From Tachypleus tridentatus (lineage: Eukaryota; Arthropoda; Merostomata; Xiphosura; Limulidae): DNA of 64,000 nt. The DNA lies in contig NC_134833.1 in the NCBI RefSeq assembly GCF_004210375.1, positions 141,166,127 to 141,230,126 of the forward strand, read 5' to 3'. Under the pieces are notes generated by a model. That model did not search any database. It had not been told where the DNA came from and saw only the letters and a list, made by a program, of their open reading frames with translations. Shown one piece after another: positions 58,639 to 64,000 of this stretch. Both the position numbers and the translations under genes were made by a program. Positions within the stretch are counted from its first letter, which is position 1, and each line of letters opens with the position of its first letter.

Positions 58639-58821
58639 ATGGACAAAGTTTACAGTAGGAAATAGCGAAACATTGACGAAATGAAACAGTACATTACAGA
58701 CACATTTACAGAACTTGATAGACAGACAGACGTGTGTCAAAAAGTTTGCAGTAGTGTGGAAGGTAGACTCTAGGATTGTGTGAACAGCAACTGGTTTCAG
58801 TTTGAACACCTTCGAGATTAA
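58639..58821 (+). pseudogene. Mariner-like transposase C-terminal relic
   Basis: The plus-strand frame reads MDKVYSRK, stop, RNIDEMKQYITDTFTEL, then CVNSNWFQFEHLRD and a TAA. This follows the C-terminal pattern of mariner/Tc-type transposases (L...VY...p.ti.elk..i......i.......v...f..Rl..Ci...G..feHl). Two in-frame stops and a likely frameshift upstream show it is dead. Confidence 0.6.
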
Positions 58822-59570
58822 CTTTCCCATAATTCCATGTCATGTGCAAAGTGCCGTTAAATATATTGTTAGTTATCATAGACTGTATATTTTTATTTTT
58901 ATTTAATTACTTTAAATACGTTATCAATTATCAACTGTATACCTACTTTCGGAACAATCGAAAAATACATACCATAATTTATAATTACAAGTTATATAAA
59001 ATTTACCTGATTTCAACTAAACCATTCAAGTAAAATATGTAGTTCTTGTAGTTTTCTAACTACAGTAAGTCTTAAGAAAACAAAAGATTTTGTAATGAGA
59101 ATATAAAATAAATTGTTTGATTATGTAATGAAATCACTTATTTTTTAAAATGCTTTATACTATTATATTTTTATATGCGTTAAAATGTGTTCTTAAATTA
59201 TCAAACTATTCTTTTTTAGAAGAAGGGGTGAATCATTACATTCTGTTAAATATTAATTTGTATACATATAGAAGTGGATTCAGAAAAGTAAACCCCTGGT
59301 TATATACGATATACGAAACTGAATATTGCATTTAATTAAAAAGTAGAAATACTGTTGAGTTTAAAATAAGATGAAACATTTTCGATTACACTGTCTAATC
59401 TTGTATTCCTGTTGTCTTCGTCAATTATCTATTGGCAGAACTGGGAGACTTTTTTCAGAAGATACTCAGTTTTTAATTATTAAAATAGATCAACTTATGA
59501 GCCTTGCTGTATACATGTCTTAATATATAATTTATGTGCCTTAACTTTTGTCTGCTTTCATTAAGATACA
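58822..59570. other. Intergenic, very AT-rich, nothing recognised
   Basis: No repeat family or coding signature visible. Confidence 0.45.
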
Positions 59571-59842
59571 GTTCTGCATGGCCAAGTGGTTAAGGTACTT
59601 GACTCGTAATGTGAGGGTTGCGGGTTCGAATCCCCGTCACACCACACATGCTCGCCCTTTCATCCATGGGAGCGTTATAATGTTTCGACCAATCCCACTA
59701 ATCGTTGGTAAAATAGTAACCCAAGAGTTGGCGGTGGGTGGTGATGACTAGCTGTCTTCCCTCTAGTCTTACACTGCTAAATTAGAGACGACTAGTGCCG
59801 ATAGCCCTCATGTAGCTTTGCGCGAAATTCAAACCAAACCAA
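59571..59842 (+). mobile_element. SINE family A
   Basis: Full plus-strand copy: agttctgcatggccaagtgg head, gactcgtaatgtgagggttg, box B gcgggttcgaatccccg, body and a gcgcgaaattcaaaccaaac tail. Confidence 0.88.
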
Positions 59843-61329
59843 ATCATTCATTAGGTTACTACCGGCTTCAAATCAGAACAATGTGAAAGAATTTTAGCTA
59901 GTGGGAAAGTGCTCATTTACTGTTATCTGTTTTCGTGTTCGGTGATTAATGACGGCATTAAAATAAGCAACATTTCATGTTTATGTGTATTTGTTAATTC
60001 AATATATATATTACTTATTTATTTCTATTTGTTACTTCAGCATAGTTTCATCTTCATGAGCTAATGCAATATACATTTCATGTTAATGGGTGCATATTTT
60101 AAGTTCTGTAACCAATCGATTTTATAATGCAATGTACTATAGAACTAGTGTTGTTTCTCGGTCTTTTCGTTCATCAGTCATTTAAATTATTATTTTAACA
60201 GTAGTTTTTAAACTTTCGTTTTATAGGTACATTATTCTATATATATATAATCACATGATGATGCACATTTATAAGTTTTACAACGTATATAACAACGCAA
60301 TAATGACAAGTTCTTAATGTAGAGAATTTTTAATTTTATTATAAATAGGAGTATAAATTATTTTATGTTTACCTTTCCAGTTATGTTCAATAATGTTATC
60401 AAATATATTACATAACATATATATCATCATATCGGGAAAAATGTACGTGTTTCTTTAATAGTAGAGCCACCTCAGGCTATCTGCCGTGCCTACTGAAGAA
60501 AATCGAACCTCTGATTTTAGCGTTGTAAATCAATAGATTTGCCGCTGTCTTCGCGGGGGACTTTCGAGAAGAAACGTGTTAAAGTTTAAATTTAAACAAT
60601 GCGCTACATCAAAATACATCAAAAAGTTAACTTAGCGACACCACACGGTTTTGAAGTTTATCCGTATATAAAAGACTGATGTGCTTACAAATGATAGTGG
60701 AGAAACTGTAAAACAAACACTAATTACAATTTTGGTGCTACGATAGGTTGCGTATCAGAATGTGAAAGTTAACTTTTCTACGGCTAAAAGGCTGATTTCT
60801 CTTCTTCTAAATGTATTACTGTAAACTCAGTTTCATTTAGTTTGGCACAGTCACTGCATCTATAATACTGACTGATGAATCGTTAGAAAGAACACTTCTT
60901 TTTATATGTCATCGGAAAGTTATACATCTAATCAGTTATCCGATTCTGTTTTAACACAAGTCTCCAAAAGCCGTGTTATAAACTAAGTTTTCCCGTTGCG
61001 GTATATTGGTTTCAAACCACCATTATAGGCCTAGCTTTCAACGTTATTGGGTGGATCTGATGTTATAGCGTATACAATATGTGTTTGCTACGAGTTTCTT
61101 TATGTCTCAAGATTTTAGCCTTACTGAAATAAAACTGATAAAACAGTTCTGTCGATCTATCAAGATACTCACGTGACTACACTTGCACTACATGGTAGAA
61201 GTGTCATCTGTCTCACTGTATGTGTTTGGACCGGACTCCTATGTCACTCTCTGGGGTGGTCTTAGCCGTCTGTGTGTCCGTTTCTCTCGCTTTTATTTTT
61301 GCCCGATCTTAACAAATGTTAGCTTAAGC
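59843..61329. other. Intergenic with one SINE B fragment
   Basis: A diverged family B minus-strand copy lies at about 60468-60565 (gagccacctcaggctatctg, then gcgttgtaaatcaatagat). The rest is AT-rich without recognised features. Confidence 0.45.
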
Positions 61330-61506
61330 CAGTGGTTCCCAACCAGGGGTGCTTGGGGATGCGAGATAGCGTTCCAGGGGGTGCAAGATAACATTTGTTT
61401 TGGTCACCTTCACCTTTATTCTTAAATAAATAATTACTGTGAGGGGTGCGAGAACATATTAAAATTTTTAGGGGTGCGGGGCATAAAAAAAGGTTGGGAA
61501 CCACTG
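61330..61506. mobile_element. hAT-type MITE, 177 bp
   Basis: Perfect 15-base terminal inverted repeats cagtggttcccaacc (61330-61344) and ggttgggaaccactg (61492-61506). The flanks gcttaagc (61322-61329) and gcttaaac (61507-61514) match at 7 of 8 positions. The CAGTGGTTCCCAACC end is widespread among hAT non-autonomous elements. Confidence 0.92.
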
Positions 61507-61669
61507 GCTTAAACTCTTAGGATCTCTGTGGAAATGACATAGTTGTATCTGTCAGTTACCGATGTTCCGTATGTCTTCCCCTTTCACTGAACAGATACGC
61601 AAGCTTTAGAATGTTAACTTTCATTATATATTGACATTAAAAATTGAATTTAAAAACAAAGATTTAGTT

Positions 61670-62218
61670 GTAGTTAAGATTTTAATATTGCGAGCTTCCA
61701 TTCCATAGGCTAGAAGAAACACGTTGTAGTCAAGATTTTAATATCGCAAGCCTCCATTCCATAGGCTAGAAGAAACACGTTGTAGTTAAGATTTTAATAT
61801 TGCAAGCCTCCATTCCATAGGCTAGAAGAAACACGTTGTAGTCAAGATTTTAATATTGCAAGCCTCCATTCCATAGGCTAGAAGAAACACGTTGTAGTTA
61901 AGATTTTAATATTGCGAGCTTCCATTCCATAGGCTAGAAGAAACACGTTGTAGTTAAGATTTTAATATTGCAAGCTTCCATTCCATAGGCTAGAAGAAAC
62001 ACGTTGTAGTTAAGATTTTAATATTGCAAGCCTCCATTCCATAGGCTAGAAGAAACACGTTGTAGTCAAGATTTTAATATTGCAAGCCTCCATTCCATAG
62101 GCTAGAAGAAACACGTTGTAGTTAAGATTTTAATATTGCAAGCCTCCATTCCATAGGCTAGAAGAAACACGTTGTAGTTAAGAGTTTAATATTGCAAGCC
62201 TCCATTTCATAAGCTAAG
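61670..62218. repeat. 56-bp minisatellite, about 9.8 copies
   Basis: The unit gtagttaagattttaatatt plus gcaagcctccattccatagg and ctagaagaaacacgtt repeats with exact 56-base spacing (for example acgtt at 61721 and 61777). Variants are few: gtagtc/gtagtt, gcgagctt/gcaagcct. A recent expansion. Confidence 0.95.
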
Positions 62219-62879
62219 CCTCTCCGTTTCACTATAATGTTTTCTCCTTTCAATGATATCTTTTTGTAACACACATTTCAGGCTAGTGTGACAAATTCTT
62301 ATTTAGAGAGGGATTTATCTAAAGTATCAATAATAATATTCATAGATAAAATGTAACAATAACCTAGGCTGAGGCTTCGTCTAAAACTTTTAAACTTTCT
62401 TGTCGTTGTGAGCGCCATCTACTTTCTTAAGCGTGTTGTTTTGATTAGTTATTAGTCGAAACAATCAATTTGGCTGTAGTAAAATTTTCGAGAAGTTTGG
62501 TAAAACTTTGGTTACCATACTGCTCTATAGCTGCTTTCAAAGGCTTTTCAAGTCACCCAAGCAAGAGAAACACGTACCGGCTAGTGTTTGTGGCACGCTC
62601 GTGCGGTATACCTAAACACTGTGGCACTAATTATCTCAGATTACAGGCGGTCTGTGTTAAGTAAATAATCTGTAATATTTTTTTCACGAAAGAAAATATT
62701 TCTGTAAAATGTCCAAAGTTTTTGTGAATATATATAATCAGAATTAGGATGACATCAAAAATATTTCAAGAGAACTTGTTTATCTAATTTTCTTAATAGT
62801 AGAATCGTGCAATGATAAAATAGTTGGAAAAAATGACAAAGTTTAATTGTGTTAAATATGTGAAAATCCAAGACGTCTG
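62219..62879. other. Intergenic, nothing recognised
   Basis: The frame at 62470-62664 shows no family or splice context. Confidence 0.4.
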
Positions 62880-62990
62880 TGTCTTCTTGTAGCAAAGCCA
62901 CATTCGACCACTTGCTGTGTCAACCAAAGGAATCGAACCCTTGATTTTTAGTAATTCCGAAGACTCACCGCTCTCCCATTTGGTGACGAA
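62880..62990 (-). mobile_element. SINE family B
   Basis: Minus-strand: tcttgtagcaaagccacatt, box B aggaatcgaacccttga, gtaattccgaagactcaccg, head ctctcccatttggtgac. Confidence 0.65.
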
Positions 62991-63679
62991 CGTAACTTAT
63001 ATCAACTTATATTACTTAAATATGTACAGCTTCTTGATGTAGCGTGTATGTATTCCGTTATACACGTACAGGTATTAAGTTAAATGTATTCCACGTCTTG
63101 AGGATAGATAAACTTTCACATACATTTAAACATAAGACGACCAAACAAATAAAATAAAATCCTTGCGTACGATCTTTCAACAATCAAACACCTCAAACAT
63201 TGGAAACATTTGACAAGACGTACTTAAGAAATACACACGTTTAACGCATGTTTTTAATTAGTTGTGAGAGATATTCTAAATCTTTTCGTTTCACTATCCA
63301 AAAGTCCAAGCTACAGGAGACACCATCTCCCTCTCACGTATGTATGTTTATTTCTATAACCCTGAAGCGCCACGGTTTATGTTTTTCCAATGTGGTTTAC
63401 ACACGTTTTTCGATCCCGCGTGTTTATTATTATTATGCCTTTTCAAAAGTTACGAACAGGGGCATATTACCGACCCTACGTTGAGGTCCAGAAAGAGAAG
63501 GGTTCATGTAAAAACAAACTGTGCAGGGTGACGTGTCTAATTTTACATAGTTTATAAAGTACATTAACTTACTGGTACTATTTGTGTAGTTCAAAAATTA
63601 AACAAATTACATTGTGGAAAATTGTTGATTTATAGCCTTACATCTATTATTTCCCGCCTTAGTAACATATAAATATTCT
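62991..63679. other. Intergenic, nothing recognised
   Basis: Two overlapping frames at 63248-63531 have no recognisable motif. Confidence 0.4.
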
Positions 63680-63770
63680 TCGTGGGACAACGGTAAGTTT
63701 ACGAACTTACAACGGTAAAATCCGGTATTCGATTCCTCGCAATGGATTTGTTCTAAAAGCAGACAAACAC
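63680..63770 (+). mobile_element. SINE family B, diverged
   Basis: Plus-strand: cgtgggacaacggtaagttt, acgaacttacaacggtaaaa, box B-like cggtattcgattcctcg, then an (AC)n(AT)n run to about 63792. Confidence 0.6.
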
Positions 63771-64000
63771 ACACATATATATATATATATACATACAAGT
63801 ATCTATATGACCATGTAATTATATCAACTGAAACTAATTCACAGAATAATAATTTTAAAAGAGTAATATAATTATTCTATTACAACTTACAGCTTTCACA
63901 GTAAATACGCAAGAATGATCGAAACGTCCTACTTGTTTTAAACAATAATATATCTTGTTGCAAAAGCTGTAAGTTGTAATAGAATAATACCTTAGTATCA

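Noticed and set aside
58327..58830. 167-residue minus-strand open frame
   Set aside because: Its 3' part is a family D SINE and its 5' part is antisense to a plus-strand mariner-like C-terminal relic; there is no independent coding evidence.
61670..62218. CRISPR-like regular spacing
   Set aside because: There is no unique spacer between repeats; the units are contiguous tandem copies in eukaryotic DNA. The same applies to the 39.4-kb and 17.2-kb arrays.

Overview
This is AT-rich animal nuclear DNA that is dense in repeats. A single recognisable host gene, on the + strand, is split into at least ten exons with GT-AG introns. No prokaryotic layout is present. The commonest repeat is a roughly 260-bp tRNA-derived SINE whose body I associate with horseshoe crab (Limulus/Tachypleus) sequences. 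That assignment rests on memory and is an inference; an arthropod or other chelicerate is the safe call.

The host gene is an ASPP family member (apoptosis-stimulating protein of p53; TP53BP2 / PPP1R13B type). Ten exons between 24536 and 46653 join in consistent phase into 986 codons plus a stop. In order they encode an N-proximal coiled coil, a long low-complexity and proline-rich middle, two candidate PP1 docking motifs (SILK and RVSF), ankyrin repeats and a C-terminal SH3 domain. The 5' exons that encode the N-terminal ubiquitin-like domain in other ASPPs were not found and probably lie upstream of the window. The 3' UTR probably ends near 47.9 kb.

Layout: 0-24.5 kb is repeat-filled and contains a transposase relic at the left edge, a 2.7-kb minisatellite (5.06-7.72 kb) with higher-order structure, many SINEs and a Penelope-like element (15.14-15.68 kb) with two inverted hammerhead-ribozyme-like motifs. 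24.5-46.7 kb is the ASPP gene; its introns hold a mariner-like relic carrying two SINEs, a Tc1-like relic that appears to be split by a SINE and a truncated hAT, a 42-bp minisatellite and further SINEs. 46.7-64 kb is 3' UTR and intergenic DNA with hAT-type MITEs (one with perfect TIRs and a perfect 8-bp target duplication), more SINEs, a mariner-like C-terminal relic, a 56-bp minisatellite, a GC-rich island at 52.7-52.9 kb that may be a conserved element or minus-strand exon, and a possible promoter and first exon near 57.0-57.4 kb.

The repeats fall into several tRNA-derived SINE families: A (Thr-like head, about 260 bp), B (short, ending in a 'caaagccacat' tail), D (short, ending in 'gcgcaaagctacaca'), and a C group that shares A's central body but has other heads. 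No cellular tRNA, rRNA or CRISPR array is supported.
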